Assembly: GCF_900143025.1 (NCBI RefSeq)
Contig: NZ_FRCT01000023.1
Location: 1 to 46,853 of the forward strand
Reading direction: 5' to 3'
From: Ruminococcus flavefaciens
GTDB lineage: Bacteria > Bacillota > Clostridia > Oscillospirales > Ruminococcaceae
Length of the DNA: 46,853 nt
The notes below the pieces were generated by a model. It did not search any database and was not told the origin of the DNA. It was given only the letters and a program-made list of their open reading frames with translations. Positions 16,075 to 26,720 of this stretch are shown piece by piece (position 1 is the stretch's first letter; every line of letters begins with the position of its first letter). The translations under genes were made by a program, and so were the position numbers.

Positions 16075-18264
16075 ATGGATACAACGAGAAAAACTTTAGC
16101 TGTTATATTATCACTTGCAATGCTTGCTCCCGTTACCTCATGCGGAAGTAAAAAGGAGCCGGCAGTAAAGCCGCTTTCGTCAAAGGGCGGCTATGTCGAA
16201 AAAAGTCTCAGGAATTCCGATACGGGCTTGAATCAATATGCTTCGGAATTTACTACAATAGGCGAGAAAACAGGTGTTTTTGTGCCGTCTCCGCCGGAGC
16301 TTATGTATATTTCCAAGGACGGTACGAGAGTGTTTTTCAGTGAAGATGAGCACATTGACCAGAACAACAATGATGATATTTATAATGTCATTGCAGCATC
16401 TGAAAAAGGCTTTCTTTTAAATAAGGTGGACGGGACCTATGTTATAAATCCTGACGGAAAAAGCAGTAAGGTCGAAGGTATTGAGTTTTATGTATTCAAT
16501 GCGGAATTTACCGAAAATGGCAGGCTTTTTGCAGAAAGCCGAGTGCATTTATATGAGATAGATGTCAATACAGGCGTAGCGAAAAAGCTTGGCGATATCA
16601 ATGGAGATAATGTGTATTTCTTTGATATTATCGGAGATAAGATAATTTACGGCGACGGTGACGGAACACATATCTACGATATCGAAAAGGAATGTGAGAC
16701 AGAAGTTCCCGAGGTATTGGCGGAATTGCTGGATAAATACAACAGCAGCGAGATAGGCAATGTACTGGACATATGTGAGGGAAATGACGATGATATATAT
16801 ATTGCCTGTGCAGACGGTGTATATCACTATTCATGGGGCGGGAACTATGTCGAGCAGATAATAGACGGACTTGTTAGCCGTTTCGGCGACCCGTCGGAAA
16901 CTCTTGGTTCTATATATTATTCCGATGACGGAGTTATCTACGCTGTTTTTGATAGCGGTATGTACAGCTATACCTATGACCCAGAGCTGGAAAATGCCGT
17001 GACATCTGAGCTTAAAGTATACAGCCTTGAAAAGAATGACAGTATTTCACAGATAGTCAGCAGCTTTGCTGCAAACAACAGAAACGTAAAGGTCGATTAT
17101 CAGGTGGGCATGAAAGACGGCATTACCTACAGTGATGCCGTAAAGGCTCTGACAACACAGATAATGTCGGGAAATGCGCCTGATGTCATAGTCCTTGACG
17201 GTCTTGACAACGAAAATCTCATAGAAAAGAATATGCTCATGGACTTGTCGGAATGTGAGGACAAATGGCTTCCCGAGGGCGGTATTATTGAGAATGTCGC
17301 AAAATGGAACACAAAAGACGACAAGCTTTACAGTGTTGCCTGCAAATTCCGCATACCTGTAATAGGTGTGGAAAAGAAAGAACTTGATAATATAAAGAGC
17401 TTTGCCGATGCAGCAGACCTCTGTGAGAAATATCGTAAAAATGATGACCCGAAATATACTATCATGGACTTTTTGGAGGAGACAGACCCTATCCGCATGG
17501 GACTTATGTATGAGGGCAATAAGCTCCTCAGCGGTACTCCCGACAAGGCAGCCTTTGAGAAATTCTATGAAAGCTGCGAAAAGCTTTATAACAATGATAA
17601 GTCTGAAGACGGAATGGCATATGCAACTATAGTAGATTCAGAAGATGCGGATCCAATCTCGGAATATTTCTTCGGAACGAGATTTATGTGTACAAAGACA
17701 AGCAAGGACTGCATCGCATTGGGAGCAATGAACGGCTTTGAAAAAGATCTTAATATTGTTTTATCAATGAGAAAATCAAAAAGCGGAATAGATGCAGACT
17801 ACAGGTACGGTATGGAAAATGACAAAAGCTTTGTCCCCAACTGCAATATCGCGGTCAGCGGAGCTTGTAAGAACAAGGAGGAAGCATTCAGATTCATTGC
17901 TTCTGCACTTGGCGAGAAATCGCAGGAAATATCTCATTCAGACGGATTCCCTGTAAACAAGGCAGCACTTGAATGGTTCTATGAGAAAAATGACAACAAG
18001 GATAATGATTACATGGTTATGAGGTCAAGTCTTGATAGCGATGATCCTAATGTTGGAGACGAATACGAGATAAAATGGATAAGCGATGAAGAGGCAGAGG
18101 AATTCAATGATTATATACAGACGCTCAATGAGCCTGTATTCATAAAGTATTCCGTAAGGGATATCATCGAGACTGCAGGAAAGAAGTGCATAGAGGGTGC
18201 TGTGACTGCGGAGCAGGCTGCGGAGGATACCGTAAAGCAGCTTGAGCTGAGAATGAAAGAATAA
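16075..18264 (+). CDS. Large solute-binding lipoprotein (propeller-like N-terminal part plus family 1-type SBP)
   Basis: 729 aa lipoprotein: signal MDTTRKTLAVILSLAMLAP with lipobox VTSC (Cys ~25). Residues ~65-320 consist of repeated beta-strand units (GTYVINPDG, VHLYEIDVNTG, GDGDGTHIYDIE, IACADGVYHYSW, DSGMYSYTYD) that look like a beta-propeller. From ~325 (LKVYSLEKNDSISQIVSSFA, then SGNAPDVIVLDGL) it is an ABC sugar-type solute-binding domain. Ordinary SBPs have 400-550 aa, so the N-terminal sensor-like part is an addition. It would hold substrate at the outer membrane face for the two permeases encoded downstream. First gene of a four-gene operon under the 11-bp-repeat promoter. Substrate unknown. 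Confidence 0.8.
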   Translation: MDTTRKTLAVILSLAMLAPVTSCGSKKEPAVKPLSSKGGYVEKSLRNSDTGLNQYASEFTTIGEKTGVFVPSPPELMYISKDGTRVFFSEDEHIDQNNNDDIYNVIAASEKGFLLNKVDGTYVINPDGKSSKVEGIEFYVFNAEFTENGRLFAESRVHLYEIDVNTGVAKKLGDINGDNVYFFDIIGDKIIYGDGDGTHIYDIEKECETEVPEVLAELLDKYNSSEIGNVLDICEGNDDDIYIACADGVYHYSWGGNYVEQIIDGLVSRFGDPSETLGSIYYSDDGVIYAVFDSGMYSYTYDPELENAVTSELKVYSLEKNDSISQIVSSFAANNRNVKVDYQVGMKDGITYSDAVKALTTQIMSGNAPDVIVLDGLDNENLIEKNMLMDLSECEDKWLPEGGIIENVAKWNTKDDKLYSVACKFRIPVIGVEKKELDNIKSFADAADLCEKYRKNDDPKYTIMDFLEETDPIRMGLMYEGNKLLSGTPDKAAFEKFYESCEKLYNNDKSEDGMAYATIVDSEDADPISEYFFGTRFMCTKTSKDCIALGAMNGFEKDLNIVLSMRKSKSGIDADYRYGMENDKSFVPNCNIAVSGACKNKEEAFRFIASALGEKSQEISHSDGFPVNKAALEWFYEKNDNKDNDYMVMRSSLDSDDPNVGDEYEIKWISDEEAEEFNDYIQTLNEPVFIKYSVRDIIETAGKKCIEGAVTAEQAAEDTVKQLELRMKE

Positions 18265-18266
18265 TT

Positions 18267-19124
18267 ATGACAAATAAGATCATTTCGAGGAGAAAATGGG
18301 GATTTCTGCCATTTTTGCTGCCGAGCCTTACAGGAGTATTGCTGTTCACTTTCCTTCCTTTCGCAGACTCTATGCGCAGGTCGTTCTGTACAGCTGTAAC
18401 GGGAGATTTTGTTGGGGTAAACAATTATAAGGCTGTATTCAGCAACGAAGCCTTCAGGCTTGCTGTAAGCAATACTGCAAAGTTCGTGGGAGTATGTCTG
18501 CCGCTGCTCATATCCGTTTCGTTTATAGCGGCATACATACTCAGCAGACTGAAATACATAAGGCTGATAAAGTCCGTGCTGCTTTTTCCGCTGGCAGTAC
18601 CTACCGCAGCACTTGTGCTGGTGTGGCAGATACTATTCAGCGATACGGGCTATATAAACAATATCCTTGCATCTCACGGACATGATACGGTAAGCTTTTT
18701 AAGCTCGTCATCATCGTTCTGGGTGCTGGTGGGGAGCTATATCTGGAAGAACTTAGGCTATACGGTGCTCTTATGGCTTACAGGCATAATGAGCGTTTCT
18801 TCAGCTGTGATCGATGCTGCAAGGGTAGACGGCGCAAACGACAGACAGATACTTTTCCGTATCATACTGCCCGAGCTGAAACCTACGCTTTATACTATTA
18901 CCATAATATCATTCCTCAACTCCTTCAAAGTGTTCCGCGAGGCTTATCTTGTAGCAGGAGCATATCCTGATCAGCGTATCTACCTTTTGCAGCATCTTTT
19001 CAATAACTGGTTCGTGAATATGGACCTTGACAAAATGGCAGCAGCGGCAGTTATAGTATTTTCGGTGATATTTGCGGCAATAATGCTGCTGAGGAAAGCT
19101 TGGGACAAGGGGGAACAGCTATGA
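18267..19124 (+). CDS. ABC transporter permease, MalF-like
   Basis: 285 aa, six membrane helices. The ATPase-coupling EAA loop is present as DAARVDGANDRQILFRIILPELKP. It forms the translocation pore with the next gene's product for import, probably of a carbohydrate, with the lipoprotein as receptor. It starts 2 nt after the SBP stop and overlaps the next permease by ATGA. No ATPase gene is present, as in many Firmicute sugar importers served by a shared MsmX-type ATPase. Confidence 0.9.
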   Translation: MTNKIISRRKWGFLPFLLPSLTGVLLFTFLPFADSMRRSFCTAVTGDFVGVNNYKAVFSNEAFRLAVSNTAKFVGVCLPLLISVSFIAAYILSRLKYIRLIKSVLLFPLAVPTAALVLVWQILFSDTGYINNILASHGHDTVSFLSSSSSFWVLVGSYIWKNLGYTVLLWLTGIMSVSSAVIDAARVDGANDRQILFRIILPELKPTLYTITIISFLNSFKVFREAYLVAGAYPDQRIYLLQHLFNNWFVNMDLDKMAAAAVIVFSVIFAAIMLLRKAWDKGEQL

Positions 19125-19972
19125 TAAAAAGGCTGCGTACCTTCTCGGTATACGCCGTAATGGCGTTGATATGCGCGGCGGTCATATTTCCTGTATTACT
19201 TGCAGTCATACTTCCATTACAGTCCGACGACGAGCTGAGAAAGACTCTTTCGCCTCTTATCAGATTTACAGGGCAATACTCGAAGATAGACTATATCGCG
19301 CAATATCCGACATTCAACAATTTCAAGGAGCTGCTGCTGTATTCTCCTGATTTTTACAAGGTGTTCTGGAATTCCTGTCTGATAACTGGTTCGATACTGG
19401 TATTTCAGACTCTGACGGCAATACCTGCTGCGTGGGCGTTTGCAAGGTTTAAATTCAGGGGAAGAAGGCTGCTTTTTGACATATACATAATATTCATGCT
19501 CATACCCTTTCAGGTAACGATGCTGTCGCAGTACCTTGTGATAGACGGTATGAAGCTTATGAATACCCGTCTTGCGGTGATACTGCCTGCTATCTTCTCG
19601 ACCTTCCCTGTTTTTCTGATATACCGCGGCTTTGCGGATATCCCCCGTGATGTGGCAGACTCCGCAAGGATAGACGGTGCGAACGAATGGCAGGTACTCC
19701 GATATATAGGGCTCCCACTGGGGAAATCAGGTATTCTTGCCTGTGTGGTGCTGAGTTTTCTCGACCTCTGGAATATGGTGGAGCAGCCGCTTACATTTCT
19801 CAAGAATAAGCGGCTGTACCCGCTGTCACTGTATCTGCCGATGCTGGGCGCGGATAATGGAGCATTGCTTTTATCTGCGGCAGTAGTAATTCTTATACCT
19901 GCGGTGTTTGTATTCATCATAGGTCAGGAGGAGCTTGAACAGGGAATAATCGCTTCAGCACTCAAGGAGTAG
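19121..19972 (+). CDS. ABC transporter permease, MalG-like
   Basis: 283 aa with six membrane helices and the EAA loop DSARIDGANEWQVLRYIGLPLGKSG. The start is ATG 19121, overlapping the previous stop (ATGA) with AAGGGGG upstream; an in-frame TTG at 19100 is less likely. The extracellular loop between the first two helices (~30-85) is rather long (TGQYSKIDYIAQYPTFNNF). Partner of the MalF-like permease. Confidence 0.9.
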   Translation: MIKRLRTFSVYAVMALICAAVIFPVLLAVILPLQSDDELRKTLSPLIRFTGQYSKIDYIAQYPTFNNFKELLLYSPDFYKVFWNSCLITGSILVFQTLTAIPAAWAFARFKFRGRRLLFDIYIIFMLIPFQVTMLSQYLVIDGMKLMNTRLAVILPAIFSTFPVFLIYRGFADIPRDVADSARIDGANEWQVLRYIGLPLGKSGILACVVLSFLDLWNMVEQPLTFLKNKRLYPLSLYLPMLGADNGALLLSAAVVILIPAVFVFIIGQEELEQGIIASALKE

Positions 19973-19976
19973 ACAA

Positions 19977-21374
19977 ATGAAAGAAAAGATAAAACAGAGA
20001 GCAATAAAGTATTTTCTGATATTTCTTGCAGCAATGCTGGTGCTTACCTTTGTTTCACGAATGGTATACACGGAGCGTATGCCCCGTGTCAGTTGTATGC
20101 AGATAAAAGATCAGAGCATTTCCCATGAATTTGAATATGCCGGAACAGTTGAGGCTCTGAAGAGCCAGCCTGTATTCGTACCCGAAGGGCTCAGGATAAT
20201 CGATTCAAAAGTTAATCAGGGAGACCGTGTAATAAAAAGTCAGCTTATAATGAAGCTTGATATAGAGTATCTTCACCGAAAGGCTGCAATGCTTGAAAAG
20301 GAGATAGCCGAGCAGCTCGAATCTGCTTCAGCTTACTCCTCTGAGGGAAGTATACCCGTGTTTACAGAGGCGGGACTGCGTATCGCAGAGGTCTGCGTGA
20401 AAGCAGGGGATAGCGTTTACGCGGGACAGAAGCTGCTGCGGCTTGACGGTGAGCATCTGGGCAGGCGCATAGCTGACCTGCAAAACGAAATAAACGCGGA
20501 TATCTCCACCCGTGACGGCTATTATGATAGCGAGGATCAGCGTTCGGCGGAGGCTATTTCAAATCATATTGACGAAAAACAGCGTGAGTTAGACCGCTAT
20601 ACGGAGATATACAACAACGGCTGCAATGTGTACAGCAGCGCAGGCGGTGTGGTCGCAGGCGTACCTGTAAAAGCAGGCGATGTCACAACAGATTCCGCGG
20701 TGGCACTTATAAGCAGTGATCCGAGTGTGAGCTGCGGGCTTTCCGAAAAGCAGGAGATGCTCGAAGAACTAAGAAAGCTTGACGAGAAAAAGGGCTGCAT
20801 ATACAGTCCGACAGACGGTGTAATAACGGCAAAGAACGCATCTATAGGCGAGTTTACAGCGGCAAATGCAGTGTTTATAGTCTCCGATATATCCGAAGGT
20901 ATCGTTTTCAGGACAAATATAGAGGAGAAAGATCTGAGGTACATATCGGTAGGCGATGTTTTCAAGCTGAAATTCAGAAACGGCAAGATAAATGCAGAGG
21001 GCTGCGAGGTAAAGAGAATTACCAAAACGGCTGACGGCAGCGGATATACAGTGGAATTAACGCTTCAATCCGACAAGCTGGAAGCAGGAGAGGTAGGCTA
21101 TCTGAAGGGAACTGTGCTTTCTGAGGAAAAATACAGCTGTGTACCGCTCAACGCTATTCATTTCGTAGAAAGCGATGTAAGGGGAGAGATATTTGTCGCA
21201 GAGGAGACAGAAGGATTTTTCGGGAAGGAGTATACCGCAAAGAAGTATTCTGTGACCATTAGAGAAAAAAATGATGCCGATGCAGGCATAGAGGATCTCG
21301 GACTTTCTCCGAATTCAAAGGTCATAGTTTCATCATCAAAGAAACTGTACGACGGACAAAAGATAAGAATATAA
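19977..21374 (+). CDS. Membrane-fusion/HlyD-like protein with repeated lipoyl-type domains
   Basis: 465 aa. One N-terminal helix (residues ~12-28) anchors an extracellular protein. Two similar biotinyl/lipoyl-like units are visible (PEGLRIIDSKVNQGDRV near 62 and EAGLRIAEVCVKAGDSV near 125), then further half-motifs (AGGVVAGVPVKAGD near 222; TDGVITAKNASIGEF near 282). A coiled segment lies at ~165-205 and a beta-barrel-like C-terminus ends SKKLYDGQKIRI. This is the build of periplasmic adaptor/HlyD proteins, which normally work with exporters. Finding one as the last gene of an importer-type operon, 4 nt after a permease, is odd. Its role could be to link the transporter to the cell wall or another pump; that is speculation. 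Confidence 0.75.
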   Translation: MKEKIKQRAIKYFLIFLAAMLVLTFVSRMVYTERMPRVSCMQIKDQSISHEFEYAGTVEALKSQPVFVPEGLRIIDSKVNQGDRVIKSQLIMKLDIEYLHRKAAMLEKEIAEQLESASAYSSEGSIPVFTEAGLRIAEVCVKAGDSVYAGQKLLRLDGEHLGRRIADLQNEINADISTRDGYYDSEDQRSAEAISNHIDEKQRELDRYTEIYNNGCNVYSSAGGVVAGVPVKAGDVTTDSAVALISSDPSVSCGLSEKQEMLEELRKLDEKKGCIYSPTDGVITAKNASIGEFTAANAVFIVSDISEGIVFRTNIEEKDLRYISVGDVFKLKFRNGKINAEGCEVKRITKTADGSGYTVELTLQSDKLEAGEVGYLKGTVLSEEKYSCVPLNAIHFVESDVRGEIFVAEETEGFFGKEYTAKKYSVTIREKNDADAGIEDLGLSPNSKVIVSSSKKLYDGQKIRI

Positions 21375-21384
21375 TAAATAAAAA

Positions 21385-21440
21385 CGCCCCTTAAAGGCGG
21401 ACATATAGCTTGTCCGATGCCTTTAAGGGGTGTTGTATTT
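21385..21440 (+). terminator. Terminator of the transporter operon
   Basis: Long stem CGCCCCTTAAAGGC..GGACA / TGTCC..GCCTTTAAGGGGTG (21385-21432) around a 7-nt loop, followed by TTGTATTT. The sequence 21441-21529 holds nothing else I can name. Confidence 0.7.
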
Positions 21441-21529
21441 CTTTATGATAGACTGTTATAGGTGGGAAGTGCGCGTAATAATAATATTAAAGTGATGAAG
21501 CTATTTTAACAGTAGCTTGTGTGGGGGAG

Positions 21530-22060
21530 TTATTCAAAAACTACGCCCCAACCCGCGCTGACCTTACGATACAAGCGCATTTTTTCCTTCTTTTTCTGGA
21601 CTTTAAGCAGTGCAAAGGCTGCAATAAAGACCACAACGGTGAGGACAGAACCGATGATTATTCCTACCACGCCCTTCACAACGAAGAGTGATACGCACCA
21701 GATAATGATAGCAGCAATAATAATGATCGGGAGACAGAAAGATACAAAGCTTCTGTTCTTGATCTTGATATAGTGCTGGATATCTCTTAAACTGAAGCAC
21801 TCATAATTACGGGCAATAAAGTTATCAGGCTGTGCCCATTTACAGAATGCGGCGAGGTTTTCAAATTTTGCCGTATAGTCCTGATAATCATGGAATTTCT
21901 CGTTATATCTTGTAACGCGGTAGTAAACAATAACTGCTGCGCCCTGCTGTTCGGCGTCCATGACATGGATAATAGTACCCACATCAGCCTGACCCCTCAT
22001 AGCTTTTGTAACGAGAAATTTACGGTCTATCGCTTCATCAATATTGAGCAAGTAATTCAT
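21530..22060 (-). CDS. Hypothetical protein with two C-terminal membrane helices
   Basis: 176 aa. A soluble N-terminal ~105 residues (NIDEAIDRKFLVTKAMRGQ, VIVYYRVTRYNEKFHDYQDY) are followed by two long hydrophobic helices (~106-128 and ~130-152) and a basic tail (KVQKKKEKMRLYRKV). I recognise no family. It has its own promoter and is separated by 212 nt from the triad operon upstream. Start ATG 22060 is preceded by AAGGAAAGG. Confidence 0.65.
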   Translation of the reverse strand: MNYLLNIDEAIDRKFLVTKAMRGQADVGTIIHVMDAEQQGAAVIVYYRVTRYNEKFHDYQDYTAKFENLAAFCKWAQPDNFIARNYECFSLRDIQHYIKIKNRSFVSFCLPIIIIAAIIIWCVSLFVVKGVVGIIIGSVLTVVVFIAAFALLKVQKKKEKMRLYRKVSAGWGVVFE

Positions 22061-22159
22061 GGCTATCCCTTTCCTTAACGCGAAATATTCACTGTATATT
22101 TACACACAAAATATAATATCTTCATATTCCTGAGACCACATAATGACCTCATAAAATTC

Positions 22160-22188
22160 ATTATAGCACAAAAATACGAAAAATGCAA
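22160..22188 (-). promoter_or_regulatory. Promoter of the two-helix hypothetical gene
   Basis: Minus strand TTGCAT (22183-22188), 17-nt spacer, TATAAT (22160-22165), about 100 nt ahead of the start at 22060. Confidence 0.5.
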
Positions 22189-22272
22189 TACTTTACTTAA
22201 TTAATTTGTGTGGCTTAATGACAGTACATTAATTTATCATCTATAAAGGTAAAAAACGAGGCGAATAAACTA

Positions 22273-23484
<1,212 letters not shown>

Positions 23485-23489
23485 TTATG

Positions 23490-24395
23490 TCAGACTTTTT
23501 TCTCAAGCATAGCTGCTTTTCTCTGTGCTGCAGCCTTCTTGTTTTCCTCGACCCTTTTATTTACAAGGTCGATCCTGTCTTTCAGAAGATCCTCATTATA
23601 TATACAAGAAAGAGAAATATCGTCCTCTGTACCAAAATGAGATCTTTTGCTGAGATTGTTTACTATGATGTTTTTGAAGGTCTCAAGGTTTACGAGCTGA
23701 CTTGTGATTATTGAATGATAATCAAGGAAGTCATACTCACTGCCGAAGGAAGTATACAATCCGTCGGTAGAACCGTAAAGGGCGATGAGTTTTTTGTTCG
23801 GTGCGTAAAAGCTGCTGAACAGTGATGCAGCGTTTGAATTACATACCGAAGCGGTAACGTTTGCAGGTGCGGATTCGTTATACTCCATAGGCATAACAGC
23901 TCTTCCGTCCTCGAATATAGCTACGAGACTTCCGTCACCGATCTGTACGCCGAAGGTATAATTATCTCCTGATATTCCTGCAACGAGGGTCGTGCCATAA
24001 TATGACTCGGGCAGGATAGCCTCAAATTCTTCAGGTGTAAAGCCGCTTTTTTCATCATCGGTTACAGGGTTTTCAGCCAGATGTTTTTCAACCTTCATAT
24101 TCCAGTTTGAGATTATCTGCTTTTCTATATTTTTAATAATGAACTTATGGTTAGTAGGAAGATTTGCTTCCAGAGCCTCACGATCCTCATAAAAACGGTC
24201 TATAGCTTCTATAGTAGCTTCAACAGCGAATTTTGATCCGAGGTGGCTTCTGAAATGCTTTTTGCTTCCGTGACCATCAGCAACTACCGCTATAGCGTAG
24301 TGATCGCCGACTTTAAAAGCAGAGCTGTCCTGACAAACCAGATTGGTCTTTTCGTGGCTTGCGCCCATGACCGAGTGGTTAAAGCCGTTGAACAT
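23490..24395 (-). CDS. PP2C-family protein phosphatase
   Basis: 301 aa. PP2C metal-site motifs are visible: NLVCQDSSA (~18-26), VVADGHGSKKH (~37-47), a GTTLVAGIS strand (~135), IGDGSLVAIF (~153) and STDGLY (~210). The last ~25 residues are charged (KRVEENKKAAAQRKAAMLEKKV). It removes phosphate from Ser/Thr residues and would oppose the kinase encoded two genes upstream. The domain is slightly compact, as in the PP2C of TerY-P-type triads. ATG 24395 is preceded by GGAGGAC, 35 nt after the VWA gene. Confidence 0.88.
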   Translation of the reverse strand: MFNGFNHSVMGASHEKTNLVCQDSSAFKVGDHYAIAVVADGHGSKKHFRSHLGSKFAVEATIEAIDRFYEDREALEANLPTNHKFIIKNIEKQIISNWNMKVEKHLAENPVTDDEKSGFTPEEFEAILPESYYGTTLVAGISGDNYTFGVQIGDGSLVAIFEDGRAVMPMEYNESAPANVTASVCNSNAASLFSSFYAPNKKLIALYGSTDGLYTSFGSEYDFLDYHSIITSQLVNLETFKNIIVNNLSKRSHFGTEDDISLSCIYNEDLLKDRIDLVNKRVEENKKAAAQRKAAMLEKKV

Positions 24396-24430
24396 AATTT
24401 TTCAGTCCTCCTCCCGAAATTATAATGATA

Positions 24431-25312
24431 TTACCAACCTGTATCGAAGGGGACGTCATCTCCATCGGTCTGGGTGCTTACAAGCTCCTGGATCTGCTGA
24501 CCGAGGAGTTTCTGTTTAGCAGCAAATACGTCTTCTTCTCCAAGCTCGTGGCTTGTATCGTCTGAGAGCGTCATACTCTTGCTTCCGATCTGAGAAGATG
24601 TTACAGCGATGATCTTTATCATCTGAGCCAGCTGTCCGCCTGAATAAGCGTGAACAACTGTATCCTTTGAGCCTGTGAACTCAGCAAGGATATTGTCATT
24701 AGCTTCCTGACCGATACCGAGAGCGGCTTTAAGACCAAACTTATACCAGCTGTTGGTCTGGAGCTCTCTAAGACCTTCCTTATAGTCATCGGAAGGATAT
24801 CCGTCTGTCATAAGGAATATAACAGGAGCGAATGACAGAGAAGGTGAATTAAGGAAGCTGTTTCTTGACATTCTGTGGTTGAGCTCCTTGAAGGCTGCGC
24901 CCATGCTGGTAACGCCGCTTGCACGGAGTCTTGCCCACTCAAAATCTTCTATCGGGATAGGATTTGAATACATCCATCTTACCTCGGTAGAGAAGGTAAG
25001 AACAGCTATTTTTACATCAGTATCAGCCTCGCCGACTCTGCGTATCTCAGGGATAAGCTCTTCCATAACCGTATTGAGCTCGCCCATTTTCTTGCCCTTC
25101 ATACTTCCTGAAGTATCAATGAGGAAGAATATAACGAGGCTCTTTTTGGAAACGCTTGTCGCGCTGAGTGGATCGTCGTCAAAATCGAGAATGCTGTCGT
25201 CGGATACGGGAGCTGAAGAAGCTGCAGAAGAAACTGTCTCTGCATTATCGAAATCGTCCAGAGGAGAAACGTTTTTGTTCACTTCCGGTTCTGTAAAATG
25301 TTCATTGCTCAT
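24431..25312 (-). CDS. VWA-domain protein (TerY-like)
   Basis: 293 aa. An acidic, Ser/Ala-rich N-terminal ~65 residues precede a von Willebrand A domain. Its metal-ion-dependent adhesion site is complete: DTSGSMKGKK (~68), the Thr in GVTSMGAAF (~133) and the Asp in FLMTDGYPSDD (~168). No signal peptide or membrane helix, so it is intracellular like TerY. VWA domains bring partners together through metal-bridged contacts. Placement between a kinase and a PP2C gene is the hallmark of the TerY-P triad, in which the VWA protein is thought to be the phosphorylated or docking component. The Ser/Asp-rich N-terminus is a plausible kinase target (inference). Confidence 0.87.
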   Translation of the reverse strand: MSNEHFTEPEVNKNVSPLDDFDNAETVSSAASSAPVSDDSILDFDDDPLSATSVSKKSLVIFFLIDTSGSMKGKKMGELNTVMEELIPEIRRVGEADTDVKIAVLTFSTEVRWMYSNPIPIEDFEWARLRASGVTSMGAAFKELNHRMSRNSFLNSPSLSFAPVIFLMTDGYPSDDYKEGLRELQTNSWYKFGLKAALGIGQEANDNILAEFTGSKDTVVHAYSGGQLAQMIKIIAVTSSQIGSKSMTLSDDTSHELGEEDVFAAKQKLLGQQIQELVSTQTDGDDVPFDTGW

Positions 25313-25356
25313 AATTTACATACATCCTTTCAGTAATACTGCTTTGAAACAGCAGG

Positions 25357-26700
25357 TTAAATCTGTGCTTTCACTTCGCCGAAATCGATCTCAAGCCCCT
25401 GCCATACAGGGAAGCCTTTGCCCGGAGCGATATCGTAGAAAACTCCGTCAGGCATTTTTGCCTTCCACTGTCTGTCCGAACAATTCTTGATACCGAGAAC
25501 GCCCTGTTTCAGCTTATTCTCAACGAGCTCTCCCGCAACGGCTGTAAAGTCGTCTGATTCGGGAACTATCTCACATTCATAGAATTTGCAGCCCAGATAT
25601 AGCGGTGTGCGGTAATCGCGGTTGCTGAATCCGATAGTAACGAATTCCATGCCGCATTTCGGACACTTGAATGTCTTTTCGTTCTGATGAATGAACATCG
25701 AACTAAAATTTGTTCTTCCACAACCGCACTGTATGATCTCTGACCTGAGGCGTATGAACAGTTTCTGCCATTCATTCTCTATGATACGCTTTGTAGGGTC
25801 GCTTATACCAGTAGTGAAGGAGCGGATAAATGCGTCTTTTATATAATCGGGGTAGATTCTCCAGAACTTGATTATATTATCGTGTATACCTCTTACAGGA
25901 CGATTTGAAGCGTCGTCCGGGTCATACACGAAAACAGCGTTCTGACCGTAGTGTTTAAGCTCTGATGACTCTGTAAGGCAGACATCACGAACGACTTTTT
26001 CGCCTTCCATCGGGTCGCCTCTGAAGAGGAGCTTAAAGAGTACTACTGCAAGTGAGTATTTATCGGTCTGGACATTTGGCTGTGCGATGCCTCTTACGAC
26101 CTCGGGAGCCATATATCCCGGCTTACCGCCGATACCGAAGTTGCTTCCGTCAGGTGCGATGTTATCACAGTCGCAGACGAGGACAGCTCCTGTATTTACA
26201 TTGATGAAGAAGCCTCCGTCGTTAAGGTCCTGATAGCTCTTACCTGCACGGTGAAGCTGTCTGAAAGCGTTAACAATATTGATAACGCAGGTGACCATAG
26301 CACTGAGGGTATTGAATTTTACGGGACGCTTTACGCCTCTTCCCGTAAGTGGGTCTATCTCAAGCTTATATGTGTTGAGGATGTCTACAAAGGAGTCGAA
26401 GCCCTCGGGTTTGAGCTCCATAATATAGCCGAATGTTCCGTCTTCCATCTCTTTTGTGAGATATTTTGGCCAGAGGAACTTATTGCTTGGGGGACCATCG
26501 TTTATGTTATTCTGTAAGTTCTTGCGGAATGCAGCAGGCTTTGCCATCTTGTTGATGTCATACCATTTAAGAGCCCATTTCTGTCCGTTGAAGCGAACCA
26601 GGTAAACGATACCCTGACCACCGCTTCCGATGACGCTGAGCACCTTGGCTTTGCCTCCGAATTCCATTTCGACTTCCTGACCTATTTCAAGCTCTATCAT
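25357..26700 (-). CDS. Serine/threonine protein kinase-like protein with C-terminal zinc ribbon
   Basis: 447 aa. Kinase landmarks: glycine loop GSGGQGIVY (~26-34), Lys in WALKWYD (~45), catalytic loop SYQDLNDGGFFIN (~157; YQD replaces the usual HRD), metal-site CDCDN (~176; replaces DFG) and YMAPEVV (~195). A treble-cysteine segment CGCGRTN..FKCPKCGMEF (~325-352) looks like a zinc ribbon. The altered HRD and DFG motifs keep the catalytic Asp and Asn, so activity is plausible. It probably phosphorylates the VWA protein or the repeat-tailed protein, with the PP2C reversing this. 20 nt after the LRR gene. Confidence 0.85.
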   Translation of the reverse strand: MIELEIGQEVEMEFGGKAKVLSVIGSGGQGIVYLVRFNGQKWALKWYDINKMAKPAAFRKNLQNNINDGPPSNKFLWPKYLTKEMEDGTFGYIMELKPEGFDSFVDILNTYKLEIDPLTGRGVKRPVKFNTLSAMVTCVINIVNAFRQLHRAGKSYQDLNDGGFFINVNTGAVLVCDCDNIAPDGSNFGIGGKPGYMAPEVVRGIAQPNVQTDKYSLAVVLFKLLFRGDPMEGEKVVRDVCLTESSELKHYGQNAVFVYDPDDASNRPVRGIHDNIIKFWRIYPDYIKDAFIRSFTTGISDPTKRIIENEWQKLFIRLRSEIIQCGCGRTNFSSMFIHQNEKTFKCPKCGMEFVTIGFSNRDYRTPLYLGCKFYECEIVPESDDFTAVAGELVENKLKQGVLGIKNCSDRQWKAKMPDGVFYDIAPGKGFPVWQGLEIDFGEVKAQI

Positions 26701-26720
26701 ATGATCTCATCCTTTCTTAC

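Noticed and set aside
16075..21374. Complete ABC importer with own ATPase
   Set aside because: No Walker A/signature-motif ATPase is encoded in or near the operon; a shared MsmX-like ATPase elsewhere is assumed.
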